From: Micrococcales bacterium 31B
GTDB taxonomy: Bacteria > Actinomycetota > Actinomycetes > Actinomycetales > Dermabacteraceae
Assembly: GCA_022803075.1 (NCBI GenBank)
Contig: JAFFTF010000004.1
Span: 62,001-126,000 of the forward strand
DNA: 64,000 nucleotides
Reading direction: 5' to 3'
This document shows, piece by piece, positions 8,565 to 17,913 of this stretch. Both the position numbers and the translations under genes were made by a program. The first letter of the stretch is position 1. Every line of letters begins with the position of its first letter. The notes beneath the pieces are model-generated. The model made no database searches. It was not told the origin of the DNA and was given only the letters and a program-made list of their open reading frames with translations.

Positions 8565-10988
8565 ATGCGCAGCTCTTCCCGCCGACCCCTGTGCCGCCCC
8601 CGCGCGGTCGCGGGCGCGGCGGCGGTGAGCTGGTTGTGCCGTTGTGCTGCCCGGACGCCCCGGTGGCCCGTGCCGCGTCTCCTGGCGCTGGTTGCGCTCC
8701 TCGTTCTCCCGCTGTCGCTGCTGACTCCCGCGGCGGCTCGGGCGACTCTGCCGGCCTCCGCGGTGGGCGCGGCGGCCGCCCACGCTGAGGGTGACTTTGA
8801 CCTGGCCCTGACGGGCCTGAGCCCGAGTTATGTGAGCAGTGGCGGCACGGTGTCGCTGTCGGTGTCGATCACCAATGCCTCGACGGCGCCCCTCAACCAG
8901 GCCGTCGTCCGCGCGTACCTCTCCACGTCGCCCTTTATTACGCGGTTTAGCGTCTCGCAGTGGGAGTCGACCGCGCTGGGGCAACGCCGGGGTGAATCCG
9001 TGGGCGAGCAGGCCATAAACACACTGATCCCGGTGGGCGGCTCCCTGTCGACGACCTTCGTTTCGACCCCCCTGAATCGCTCGGGTTCGGGCCCTTACGG
9101 CCTGGTAGTAAGCCTGATAGACCCAGAATCCGGGGAGACCCTCTCCGAGCAACGCTCGTTTGTGGTGGTGAACCCGCCGAGCACCTCCACCAAGGTGAGC
9201 GTCGTAGTTCCGCTCGTGAACCCCGACCCCGTGGGCACAGCGGCGTTTGCCGTGACCGAGTCCGGCGTCACCGAGCCGAGCCCCGAGTTGTTGCAGCGCG
9301 CCGAAGCGGGCGTACATGCGCTCTCGTCGGGCGCGTTCGCCAGCGCCATGGCGGTGGCTCAGGTGCCCGGAATTACCTGGACGCTCGATCCCTCCCTGGT
9401 GTTGGACACCTCCGTGCTGAGCCCCGAGGAGCGGACGGCCCAGCTCGACCCCGACGCGGAGTCCCCGGCAGCGACGGAGTCACCCACCACAACGACGCCG
9501 ACCGGCGCGACGGAGGGCCAGCCGACGGGGGCGGGCGCAACCAACCCGGCCACCGGCGCGTCCGAACCCGACCAAACCCCGTCGGGGGGTGCCGATACCC
9601 CCTCGGAGGCGACGACCACCACACCCTCGGAATCCACGACCTCGGCGACGGCAGCGCCTAGCCCGAGTGCGACGACGCTGGCCGCTCCGCTGCGCGACGC
9701 GATGCGGGGCGTGCGAGACGCGCTCGTGGCCGGCGCTCAGGGCCGCGACATCTATGGTGGTGACTTCGCGTCGCTGCCGCTCGCTCAGGTGCGTTCGGCA
9801 AGCGACCAGGCGCAGTATGCGCAGGTGCAGCAGTGGAGCACCGAGGCGTGGGAAGACCTGGGCACCGCACCGCGGGGCACGCTGGGCTCGCTCGCGCTCG
9901 ATACGGTGAGCACGACGGCTCTTTCGCAGTGGCAACGCGCGGGAGCGACACAGATGCTGCTGCCCGACGTGACCGTGGCCCCGATGGAGAACCTCACGTT
10001 TACGCCGACGGGGCTCGCCCGCCTCAATCTGGGCGGCGCGACATTTAGCGCCGCCCTCAGCGATTCGCCTCTGAGCAGCGACCTGGCCGATTTCGAGACC
10101 CTCGACGGTGGCATTGTGGCTCAGCAGCGAATGCTGGCTGACCTCGCAGTGATTTCAAGCGAGTTGCCCGAGACCCAGCGCAGCGTGGTGATTGCGGCGC
10201 CGCGGAACTGGTCGCCGCAGGTGCTCAGCACGAAGGCGGCCCTGGGGCAAATTTTCTCGGCGCCGTGGGTCGAGGTGCAGCCGCTATCGGACCTGTTTGA
10301 AACCCCCGTAAATGTGTCGCGGGCGCCCCCTCAGGCCATGTCGGAGACACGCAGTGGGTTCTTCGACCCCGTGCCAGCTCGGTCGATCGTGCCGGACGCG
10401 GGGCCCTACGTGGAGTCTGCGCAACGCATCGAGCAGGCGTCGGCCTTCGAGTCGATGCTGTCGGCTGGTGCCAGCCTCGAGCCGCTGCAGAGGCTGAGTT
10501 TTGCCGCAATTGCGGCATCGGCCAGCGCGCCCGATCAATCCGTGGTCAATTTGGCTTTAGAATCTATCAGCGCTGCCGTCACTCCGACAGCGCCTGCAAA
10601 AGTTAATTTTGTGGCGGAGAGCGGCAACATTCCGGTCTCCATCCGCAACTCTCTGAACACCCCTATTACTCTGCGGCTCAAGGTTGTCCCCGACCTTCCC
10701 TTGCTGCGGTCGGACCGCACCATTTCGGTTCAGTTGGCACCACAGGAGACCCGCTCGGTCACCATGCCGATCGTTGCCCTGGCTAACGGAGACACCTCAG
10801 TAATCGTCGAGGTCCTGGACGCCGACGGCAACACCGTGGCAGCGTCCGTGCCGTTCACCGTCTCGGTGCGGGCGCAGTGGGAGGGGCTGGTCACCTATAT
10901 CGTCGTCGGCCTCATCGCAGGACTCCTTATCTATGGATTTCTGCGCCGCCGGTTCACGAGTAAGCGCACTACGTTGGAGTCTCGTTGA
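8565..10988 (+). CDS. DUF6049-family secreted, membrane-anchored protein
   Basis: An 807-residue extracytoplasmic protein. An Arg-rich N-terminus and a hydrophobic stretch near residues 42-60 (LALVALLVLPLSLLTPAAA) form an export signal, and a C-terminal anchor (TYIVVGLIAGLLIYGFL) ends in the basic stretch RRRFTSKR. Between them lie an Ig/CARDB-like first domain (SPSYVSSGGTVSLSVSI), a long Thr/Pro/Ser/Ala linker at about 295-375, and a large domain of unknown function. Actinobacteria keep this family directly between pcnA and murJ, so a role in envelope biogenesis is plausible; no biochemical function is known to me. Its stop TGA overlaps the TTG start of murJ. Confidence 0.85.
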   Translation: MRSSSRRPLCRPRAVAGAAAVSWLCRCAARTPRWPVPRLLALVALLVLPLSLLTPAAARATLPASAVGAAAAHAEGDFDLALTGLSPSYVSSGGTVSLSVSITNASTAPLNQAVVRAYLSTSPFITRFSVSQWESTALGQRRGESVGEQAINTLIPVGGSLSTTFVSTPLNRSGSGPYGLVVSLIDPESGETLSEQRSFVVVNPPSTSTKVSVVVPLVNPDPVGTAAFAVTESGVTEPSPELLQRAEAGVHALSSGAFASAMAVAQVPGITWTLDPSLVLDTSVLSPEERTAQLDPDAESPAATESPTTTTPTGATEGQPTGAGATNPATGASEPDQTPSGGADTPSEATTTTPSESTTSATAAPSPSATTLAAPLRDAMRGVRDALVAGAQGRDIYGGDFASLPLAQVRSASDQAQYAQVQQWSTEAWEDLGTAPRGTLGSLALDTVSTTALSQWQRAGATQMLLPDVTVAPMENLTFTPTGLARLNLGGATFSAALSDSPLSSDLADFETLDGGIVAQQRMLADLAVISSELPETQRSVVIAAPRNWSPQVLSTKAALGQIFSAPWVEVQPLSDLFETPVNVSRAPPQAMSETRSGFFDPVPARSIVPDAGPYVESAQRIEQASAFESMLSAGASLEPLQRLSFAAIAASASAPDQSVVNLALESISAAVTPTAPAKVNFVAESGNIPVSIRNSLNTPITLRLKVVPDLPLLRSDRTISVQLAPQETRSVTMPIVALANGDTSVIVEVLDADGNTVAASVPFTVSVRAQWEGLVTYIVVGLIAGLLIYGFLRRRFTSKRTTLESR

Positions 10989-13900
10989 GTCAATCACCCG
11001 CCGTTCAGCCAGCCTCGGGAAAGTCGTCCCTGCTGCGCAATAGCGCCAAGATGGCCATCGCCACCCTGATCTCTCGGGTGCTCGGCTTCGTCAAGGGCGC
11101 GGTGCTCACCCTCGCCATCGGCACCGCCGTCGCGGGTAACGCCTTCACGGCGGGCAACTCGCTACCCAACCAGCTCTACATTTTGATCGTGGGCGGCGCG
11201 CTCAACGCGATCTTGGTGCCGCAGATCGTCCGGGCCTCGAAGGCCAAAGACGGCGGCGCCGACTTCATCAATCGCCTGCTCACCCTAGGCATTACGTTCT
11301 TTCTCGGGCTCACGCTCGTGGCCCTCGCGCTCTTCGTGCCGCTCTTCGACATTTTCGCCCCGAACAACGAGGGCGTCACGCGCCAGTTGGGCCTGATGTT
11401 CGCACTCTGGTGCGTGCCGCAGATCTTCTTCTACTGCCTCTTCACGCTCCTCGGGCACATGTTGAACGCGCGCGAAAACTTCGGCCCGTACACCTGGGCG
11501 CCGGTCTTCAACAATCTGGTCGCCATCCTCGGCGCGGTGCTATTCATCATCCTCTTCGGCAGTTACCACGAGGCCACCAACGACCCCGCGTTCTGGGGCC
11601 CCGGCCCCATCCTGTTGATCGGCGGATTCGCCACGCTGGGCGTGGCCCTGCAGGCGATCGTGCTCATTCCCAGCCTCAAGAAGGTCGGTATTACCTATCG
11701 CTGGACCTGGGGATTCCGCGGCATGGGCCTCGCCAACGTGGGCAAGATCGGCCTCTGGACCATCGCGGCCCTGGCCCTGGGTCAGGTCACCGTGATCGCC
11801 TTCAACGTGGCGCTGGGTGCGGCGAACACCGCCAGCGCGGCCTTCGTGGCGAGCAACGACCCGGCCAACAACCCCATCGTCGGTGCCTTCGGCTTCAACA
11901 TGATCGGCTACGTCGTGTTCATGTTGCCGCAGTCGCTCATCGTGGTTTCACTCGTGACCGCGATATTCCCGCGGATGTCGCACGCCGCCGTGGACCGCGA
12001 TTTTCCCCTGTTCCGCGAGCATTTCTCGCAGGCGATGCGCGCCTATGTGCCGGCCATGATGTTCGGCGTCGCTGGACTCATTGCGTTGGCTGAACCCGTG
12101 GTCTCGCTCGCGACGTTCGGCGCGCCGCAGGTGCAGGTTGAGGCCATGGCCGTGGTCACGCAGATTCTGCTGCTGGGCGTGCCCGGTTTTGCCGCGATCT
12201 TCGTGATTAAGCGCGCCTTTTATGCGTTCGAGGACGGGCGCACGCCATTTCTCCTGCAGATCCCAGTCACCGCCGTGACCTGGGTGGTCGTCCTGGTGGC
12301 CCTGTGGCTGGCCCCCGATTCGCGCATGGCCATCTGGGCCGCCTGGTCGAGCACGATCGGCAATACGCTCGCCGTCATTCCCGGCCTGTGGGCACTGCGC
12401 CGCCGCATCGGCTCGCTCGATGGTCGCCGCATCGCCATGACCTACGCGCGCGCCACGCTCGTCACGCTCATTACGACCCTCATTGGCTGGTCCATGGCCA
12501 CCCTGATGGATCCGCTCAGTTACGTCAGCCTCTGGGGAGCCATGCTGACGGGAATCCTGGTGGGTGCCGTCATGCTCGCGCTATTCATTGGCCTGTGCGT
12601 GATCTTCCGGGTCGAAGAGATGCTCTCGGTGGTGTCGCCGCTGCTACGCCGCGCTCGCCTCGGCCGGTTCCTCCCAGCGGGAGTCGCCGGGGGCGCCGCG
12701 ATCCCTGCGGCCGCCCAGAGCGACGACGTACCCCCGGCCATCGCCACCGAGGGCGAATACGCCCTGCAGATTCCCTATGGTCCCGATGGCGGCCTGACCG
12801 AGGTTCCCGGGGGTTTCATTCCTCTCCGGGACGCCCCGTACCTAACTACCCGGGCGGCCGCAGGTACCGGAGAGCGGGCCGACCGCGCGTCCGATAACCC
12901 GACCGGTACCGAGGGTGAGATTCAGACGGAGGCGTACTCGGGCACGCCCCTGCACCTCGACGGCGAACCGCACTTTCCGATCGACGCGACCGGTGACGCT
13001 GAGGCCACCCTGCTCGAAGTGCATGAGTCCACGTACCATAGAAATAATGCCGTTGCCGCCGCGGAGTCCCTGGGCGGCACCCATCGCACGTCAGACGAGG
13101 TAACCATGAAGAAGAAGGCGCCTGAACAGGCGGCCGAGCAGGTTTCGGGTGAGGAATCCGACGCGCTGAGCGGCCGATACCGCCTCGGCAAGCAACTCTT
13201 CGTGTCTGACACCAATTCCCTGTACAGCGGCACCGATACCGTCCTGAATCGGCCGGTGAACATTCAGATCGTGCGCGCTGGCGAGCATTCGCGGGCCGTG
13301 AACAAGGCTGCGCTGGACATGGTGTCGTTCAAGCACGCTGCCTTCTCGCAGGTATTGAGCGTAGACATGCAGGAGGGTGAGGTCATCATCGTGCAGTCGA
13401 AAACGTCCGAATTCAGCCTCACCGACCTGGTTCGCAGCGGGGGGCTCCCTTTCGAAACGGTGCGCGCGATCATTGGTTTGAGCGCTGAGGCGCTCGAGGT
13501 GGCGGGGCGTCGCGGGCATCTCCACGGGGCTCTCACGAGCGATCACATCATGGTGAACGCCGACGGCACGATCCAGATTCGAGGTTTGGGTTTCGAGTCG
13601 GCGCAGTATGGCATAGACACTCGCGAGCCGGGTCGCTGGGCGCGTCGCGATGCCGTTGCGCTGATGCAGGCGATGTACCTCGGCATTACGGGCCACACTC
13701 CGGTGCGTTTCGGGGCGACCGATCGCACGGGTGTCACGGCGAACGAGGGGCGCACTCCGCTGATCGACATGCCGCATGCCCCGTATGTCGACGATCAGGT
13801 GGTGCGACCGAGCCGCGTGCCGGGCGCGTCGCGGCCAGTGGCTCCGTACATTGATGAGGCCATTGAACTGGTGGTCAACAGCCCGAGCGATTCTGGCGAG

Positions 13901-14995
13901 GGCGTGGCCGACATGCACGACGTGATTGAGTTGTTGAAGCCCTGGGAGCGTCCGAAGGATTCGATCCCGGTGCCGCGCCCCGCGGGTGCGCGAGTCATTA
14001 ATGGGCAGGTCTCGCAGCGCGCGGGCTTTGCGAGTGCGACGTACGACGACGGCCCGCATAGTCCCGCCGTGATCGATGCGAAGGCCATCGCGAGGGCGAA
14101 TCGCGCCTTCGCGGAGAAGCCGTCGTCGCTCCTGGACGTCGAAGAGGCCGAATACAACCCGACGTTGAAGAACAAGTCTCGGGTGGAGGTTGCAACGGGC
14201 GCTGCGGCAGCTACGGGTGCTGCCGTGGTGAGTGCGTTCAAGGCTCCGCGCGAACGCATCGTGGGTCCCGCCTCGGCGGGCCTCGGCGCGGTATTGCAGG
14301 TCGCGCTCGATAAGGGGGGCCAGCATGAGCCCCCGGAGCGGGTGGTCGTGAATGGCCGCGTGTTCAACGCGCAGAAGTTCACGCTGATTCTGGTGGGTCT
14401 TGGGGTTGCTGTCGCGATCATCGCCGCCGTCATTCAAATCGTGCCGGTGTTCACCACGACGTTCGGTGCCTTGGGCGCGGCTCGCGGAGGCACGCAGGCG
14501 ACGGCTCCGGCCACTCCGGCACCCACGGCGACGTCTGCCGCTCCCGGGGACGTCGCTCCGACGACGGCCGCGCCGAAGATTGTGGGCGTGCAAACGTTCA
14601 GTGGTCGCGGTGAGGAGAAGCAAAGTGATGTCGGGTTCCTGTTTGACGGTAATCCTGACACGCAGTGGACCACCAATACGTACCGCACGCAGGCCTTCGG
14701 AAATCTCAAGCCACTCGTGGGTCTGGGTATTGCGTTCGAGGCCCCCGCGACGGCAAAGCGGGTTACGATTCAGTTCGATGGCGATGGTGGTCACGTCATC
14801 GTCTTACCCGGAAAACTTAACGAAGCCCCCCTCGGTGAAGCGCCCGTGTTGGCAGAAGGTGACCTGCAAGGTGGAAACCTCGTGCTCGACCTTCCTGCAG
14901 ACACCGTCGTTGACGGTCTGACCGTGGATATCACGAGCCTGTCCGGTTCGGGATCTAGTTGGCGAGTTACTATCAAGGAAATTACTATCGAGTAA
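10985..14995 (+). CDS. murJ: MurJ lipid II flippase fused to a pseudokinase and extracellular domain (MviN type)
   Basis: This 1336-residue protein has the layout of mycobacterial MviN. Residues 1-575 are a MurJ/MviN membrane domain that flips lipid II for peptidoglycan synthesis. An acidic linker leads to a protein-kinase fold (about 725-960), a disordered stretch, one membrane segment (about 1131-1155) and an extracellular discoidin-like domain (about 1198-1336, FDGNPDTQWTTNTY). The kinase fold is inactive by sequence: the VAIK lysine is Gln (VNIQIV), HRD is HGA (LHGALTSDHIMV) and DFG is GLG. In Mycobacterium the equivalent domain is phosphorylated and bound by an FHA protein, which is not in this window. 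The start is TTG overlapping the upstream TGA, chosen for coupling and because MurJ homology begins there. Confidence 0.93.
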   Translation: MSQSPAVQPASGKSSLLRNSAKMAIATLISRVLGFVKGAVLTLAIGTAVAGNAFTAGNSLPNQLYILIVGGALNAILVPQIVRASKAKDGGADFINRLLTLGITFFLGLTLVALALFVPLFDIFAPNNEGVTRQLGLMFALWCVPQIFFYCLFTLLGHMLNARENFGPYTWAPVFNNLVAILGAVLFIILFGSYHEATNDPAFWGPGPILLIGGFATLGVALQAIVLIPSLKKVGITYRWTWGFRGMGLANVGKIGLWTIAALALGQVTVIAFNVALGAANTASAAFVASNDPANNPIVGAFGFNMIGYVVFMLPQSLIVVSLVTAIFPRMSHAAVDRDFPLFREHFSQAMRAYVPAMMFGVAGLIALAEPVVSLATFGAPQVQVEAMAVVTQILLLGVPGFAAIFVIKRAFYAFEDGRTPFLLQIPVTAVTWVVVLVALWLAPDSRMAIWAAWSSTIGNTLAVIPGLWALRRRIGSLDGRRIAMTYARATLVTLITTLIGWSMATLMDPLSYVSLWGAMLTGILVGAVMLALFIGLCVIFRVEEMLSVVSPLLRRARLGRFLPAGVAGGAAIPAAAQSDDVPPAIATEGEYALQIPYGPDGGLTEVPGGFIPLRDAPYLTTRAAAGTGERADRASDNPTGTEGEIQTEAYSGTPLHLDGEPHFPIDATGDAEATLLEVHESTYHRNNAVAAAESLGGTHRTSDEVTMKKKAPEQAAEQVSGEESDALSGRYRLGKQLFVSDTNSLYSGTDTVLNRPVNIQIVRAGEHSRAVNKAALDMVSFKHAAFSQVLSVDMQEGEVIIVQSKTSEFSLTDLVRSGGLPFETVRAIIGLSAEALEVAGRRGHLHGALTSDHIMVNADGTIQIRGLGFESAQYGIDTREPGRWARRDAVALMQAMYLGITGHTPVRFGATDRTGVTANEGRTPLIDMPHAPYVDDQVVRPSRVPGASRPVAPYIDEAIELVVNSPSDSGEGVADMHDVIELLKPWERPKDSIPVPRPAGARVINGQVSQRAGFASATYDDGPHSPAVIDAKAIARANRAFAEKPSSLLDVEEAEYNPTLKNKSRVEVATGAAAATGAAVVSAFKAPRERIVGPASAGLGAVLQVALDKGGQHEPPERVVVNGRVFNAQKFTLILVGLGVAVAIIAAVIQIVPVFTTTFGALGAARGGTQATAPATPAPTATSAAPGDVAPTTAAPKIVGVQTFSGRGEEKQSDVGFLFDGNPDTQWTTNTYRTQAFGNLKPLVGLGIAFEAPATAKRVTIQFDGDGGHVIVLPGKLNEAPLGEAPVLAEGDLQGGNLVLDLPADTVVDGLTVDITSLSGSGSSWRVTIKEITIE

Positions 14996-15729
14996 TGAAC
15001 ACGTCACGACAGCGCGAGCTGAAGCATCTCCAAGACGCGGTTCATTCGAAACCCGAAAAACAGCACCGCTCTTGGGTGCTGATGGCCGCGGGGGCTGTCG
15101 TTGTCGTGGGCATGGCCTTCCTGGCAATGCTGTATGTTGGCTGGTCAGCGAACTTGGCTGACAGTACCTCACCCCTTGTGGACGCCTCGGTGGCCCGCCA
15201 TGAGGATACGCCCGTACCCACCCTGGCTGCGACGGATATGGCCGCCAACAGTGCTTCGACACCTGCGACCCCCGCCGAGATTGCGGAGATCCCTCAGGTG
15301 GATGCCAACGGAATACCGGTAATTTCTGAGTCAAATCTTGGCGATTATTCGCTTGAGATTTTACGCAAAACCACCAAGTCGATGACGGTCACGGGCGACA
15401 TTCAGTCGTGCTTGGCAGCCATCGGCGCCACGGATCCGATTCGCGCGGTGCAGCAGGTGAATTGGCAGTCAAGCTCGTCGAACAGTTCCGTGGAGTCCTG
15501 GCTGATTGTGACGTCCAAGACCACCCTCGCCGACCTGCAGTCAATAGGCGGAGAGGTGCAAAGCGTGATCATGCCGCTTGAATGTGCAAACCTGCCGACG
15601 GGAGAGGCGGTGGCATCTGCTGACGCGGCCGTCCCAACCTCGTATTTCTTGTCTAAGTTCAGCGTTCCCCCAGGGCTATCGAGCGAGACGGGCGTGGTCA
15701 CGCAGTCCGGGTCCACGTCGCCCCGCTAG
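14995..15729 (+). CDS. Single-pass membrane protein of unknown function in the murJ operon
   Basis: A 244-residue protein whose ATG overlaps the murJ stop (TAATG), so it is translated with it. It has a basic N-terminus (MNTSRQRELKHLQ), one membrane segment at about residues 33-52 (VLMAAGAVVVVGMAFLAMLY), a Pro/Thr/Ala-rich linker and an extracytoplasmic domain (about 95-215) with two cysteines (QSCLAAIG and PLECANL) that could pair. I do not recognise the family. In mycobacteria sigM and an anti-sigma gene lie between mviN and trxB; this gene occupies that place but shows no anti-sigma motif. Base composition is less GC-rich than its neighbours. Confidence 0.75.
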   Translation: MNTSRQRELKHLQDAVHSKPEKQHRSWVLMAAGAVVVVGMAFLAMLYVGWSANLADSTSPLVDASVARHEDTPVPTLAATDMAANSASTPATPAEIAEIPQVDANGIPVISESNLGDYSLEILRKTTKSMTVTGDIQSCLAAIGATDPIRAVQQVNWQSSSSNSSVESWLIVTSKTTLADLQSIGGEVQSVIMPLECANLPTGEAVASADAAVPTSYFLSKFSVPPGLSSETGVVTQSGSTSPR

Positions 15730-15854
15730 GCGCCCCGGGCTCAGGCTGGCGAACTGGCCGACCCTCTCGAAATTGCGGAACAAATTCGCTCCGGAGCGCG
15801 TTGCACGGTTGAATGTGAAGTACCCAAGGTGGGTGGTTCTATTGAGGAGATCCC

Positions 15855-16796
15855 GTGTCGCAAGAAGTTCGCGAAATCATCATTGTTGGTAGTGGCCCGG
15901 CGGGCTACACGGCAGCCATTTACGCTGCTCGGGCCGGTCTACAGCCGCTTGTGATCGCGGGTGCTCTCGCGAGCGGTGGCGCGCTCATGAACACAACCGA
16001 CGTGGAGAACTTTCCCGGCTTTCCCGAGGGCGTCATGGGCCCCGACCTCATGGAGAACCTGCAGCAGCAGGCCGAGCGTTTCGGCGCGGAGGTCGTGTTC
16101 GACGACGCCACCGAGCTGACGCTCGAGGGTGACGTCAAAACGGTCGTGACCTCGGCGAGCGGAACGCACCAGGCGCGCGCGATCATTCTGGCTACGGGTT
16201 CGGCCTACCGCGAGATCGGCCTCGAAGACGAAAAGCGCCTCTCGGGTCGCGGCGTGTCGTGGTGCGCCACGTGCGACGGGTTCTTCTTCAAGGGTCAAAA
16301 CATTGCTGTGGTGGGCGGCGGCGATTCCGCAATGGAGGAGGCCACGTTCCTCACCAAGTTTGCCGAGTCGGTCACGGTCGTGCACCGTCGTGATTCGCTG
16401 CGGGCCTCGAAGGTGATGGCCGAGCGCGCCCTGAACAATCCCAAGATCACGTTCGCGTGGAACAGTGAGGTCGTGGGCATTCAGGGCGACACCAAGCTGT
16501 CATCGATCACGTTGAAGAGCACCGAGGACGCGACCGAGTCTCAGCTGGATGTTACGGGCCTGTTTGTTGCAATCGGGCATCTGCCGCGCACCGAGCTCGT
16601 GAAGGGGCAGATCGAGCTCGACGACGAGGGTTACATCGTTTGCGAGGGTCGCTCGACCCGCACGAGCCTGCGTGGGGTTTTCGCGTGCGGCGACGTGGTT
16701 GACCACACCTACCGCCAGGCGATTACCGCCGCGGGTTCGGGCTGCGCGGCCGCGCTGGACGCCGAGAGCTTCCTTGCGTCGCTGGGTGATGCGTAG
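15855..16796 (+). CDS. trxB: Thioredoxin reductase
   Basis: A 313-residue FAD/NADPH disulfide reductase that reduces thioredoxin in the cytoplasm. It shows the FAD motif [20 protein letters not shown], the redox pair WCATC (Cys137, Cys140), the NADPH motif [16 protein letters not shown] and the C-terminal [21 protein letters not shown]. The GTG start has GAGGAG eight bases upstream. Unlike the genes before it, it is separated from the upstream reading frame by 125 bases and probably has its own promoter. A strong hairpin follows directly after the stop. Confidence 0.96.
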   Translation: MSQEVREIIIVGSGPAGYTAAIYAARAGLQPLVIAGALASGGALMNTTDVENFPGFPEGVMGPDLMENLQQQAERFGAEVVFDDATELTLEGDVKTVVTSASGTHQARAIILATGSAYREIGLEDEKRLSGRGVSWCATCDGFFFKGQNIAVVGGGDSAMEEATFLTKFAESVTVVHRRDSLRASKVMAERALNNPKITFAWNSEVVGIQGDTKLSSITLKSTEDATESQLDVTGLFVAIGHLPRTELVKGQIELDDEGYIVCEGRSTRTSLRGVFACGDVVDHTYRQAITAAGSGCAAALDAESFLASLGDA

Positions 16797-16809
16797 TCAC
16801 TAGACTTTC

Positions 16810-16853
16810 TCGGTGGGCACCTACACTGTGTGGGTGCCCACCGATTTTGTTGT
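16810..16853 (+). terminator. Hairpin terminator after trxB
   Basis: Perfect 12-bp inverted arms (16810-16821 and 16833-16844, TCGGTGGGCACC and its complement) enclose an 11-base loop and are followed by TTTTGTTGT. It begins 13 bases after the trxB stop. It covers the first possible start codons of the next reading frame. Confidence 0.75.
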
Positions 16854-17169
16854 CAGCCGCCTGATGGCCGCGCGACCAGACATCGACCTTTCGAGTGGCT
16901 GCCACGCCGTGGTGATATATGCGCTGTGGTCGACACCCGGTCGCTGGGTGTTTCACAGTTGCGACGAGTTGGCCGGCGAGTTGCCTCGTGGCCGGGTGAC
17001 GTTTCACTTTATCGAGGCCGACGCCTCGGTGGCCGAGTTTGCGCCCCAACTACCGCTGGTCGTGGTGGTGAGGGAGGGGCAAGAGATCGATCGACGTGTG
17101 GGGGCGGTGCCGAAGCCAACGTTGAAGCAGTGGCTGTTGCTGCTCAGCGAGGGCTGCGCGCCGGTATAG
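16813..17169 (+). CDS. Thioredoxin-fold protein lacking the CxxC active site
   Basis: This frame of at most 118 residues lies where trxA normally follows trxB and keeps the thioredoxin outline: a beta strand into W at the active-site position (VVIYALWSTPGRW) and the late LPLVVVVREGQEIDRRVGAVPK, the usual cis-proline strand and RxVGA turn. The WCGPC redox motif is replaced by WSTPG, so no disulfide chemistry is possible there; the only cysteines are near residues 30, 51 and 115. The GTG at 16813 lies inside the trxB terminator hairpin, so ATG 16864 is an alternative start. It may be a non-redox chaperone-like relic or a decaying gene. A separate functional thioredoxin would be expected elsewhere in the genome. 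Confidence 0.68.
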   Translation: MGTYTVWVPTDFVVSRLMAARPDIDLSSGCHAVVIYALWSTPGRWVFHSCDELAGELPRGRVTFHFIEADASVAEFAPQLPLVVVVREGQEIDRRVGAVPKPTLKQWLLLLSEGCAPV

Positions 17170-17232
17170 GCAGAGACCTTGCCAACGTGTCTGTGTGGGC
17201 CTGACCATGGCACTCGTCGGCGAGTCGAATAC

Positions 17233-17508
17233 TTTTCCACTGGAATTTCCACACCACGCGCGGCCACTCCACATTTTTTCCACAGGCGGACAGTGGGAAT
17301 GGGTCGGCTCGAGGAAGAACACCTAACAATTAGTGGCCATCGGTCACTTGTTGTTAAAGCCGCTGTTCAAGGCCTCGCCTGAGAGATTTATGCAGAAAAG
17401 TCAAAAATCTTGGATGTGGGTGTGTTAAGGGAGATTTTCCACAACCTCGTCGGCCTGCTGTGGATTGAGGCGGCGGGAGGGGAGGCTGCGGGACGTCTTT
17501 TCCACACT
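17233..17508. promoter_or_regulatory. Cluster of DnaA-box-like motifs
   Basis: Six motifs resembling TTATCCACA lie within 280 bp: TTTTCCACT at 17233, ATTTCCACA near 17245, TTTTCCACA at 17276-17284, TTTTCCACA at 17435-17443, TGTGGATTG at 17459-17467 (reverse) and TTTTCCACA at 17498-17506. An A/T-rich stretch (about 17387-17432) separates the two groups. It could titrate DnaA or be a derelict origin copy; binding is unproven. Confidence 0.45.
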
Positions 17509-17642
17509 CGATGTCGTGTCTCCGCTGACCATTTGTAGACGTCCCAGCGGTTGTCGACGTCTCGACGTGAGTGTGCGCGCCCCGGGGTTCGCGACGGCTA
17601 CTTTCCGTGCAGAGCGGAGAGGAGGAGCGAGGATGTTCGCAC

Positions 17643-17658
17643 TGTTCCACGTGAAACA
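17643..17658. other. parS site 1 (one-base variant)
   Basis: TGTTCCACGTGAAACA, one base from the perfect palindrome GTTTCACGTGAAAC and within the known consensus GTTNCACGTGAAAC for ParB binding. The flanks extend the symmetry to ACTG...CAGT. Confidence 0.93.
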
Positions 17659-17913
17659 GTGCGGCCTGCCGGGCCACCGGTTCGCTGTGCACGGAGGGGC
17701 GTACAGAAGCCGTTCGCAGGCATCCAACCAGGCCAGTTGAACTCAAAAGTCGGCTAGGAGGCCGTCTCACGGCCTCGCGAGCGCGGAGCAACCGATCACC
17801 CCAGGAGTAGCGCGTTAGGGGCTCAGAGGGGCCTCGCACGAAGCAGCTTTTTGAGATGGTGCCCGAAATCGTGCATTCCTCGGCCGCTCGTGGTGCCCGG
17901 TCACGCAAGGGCT

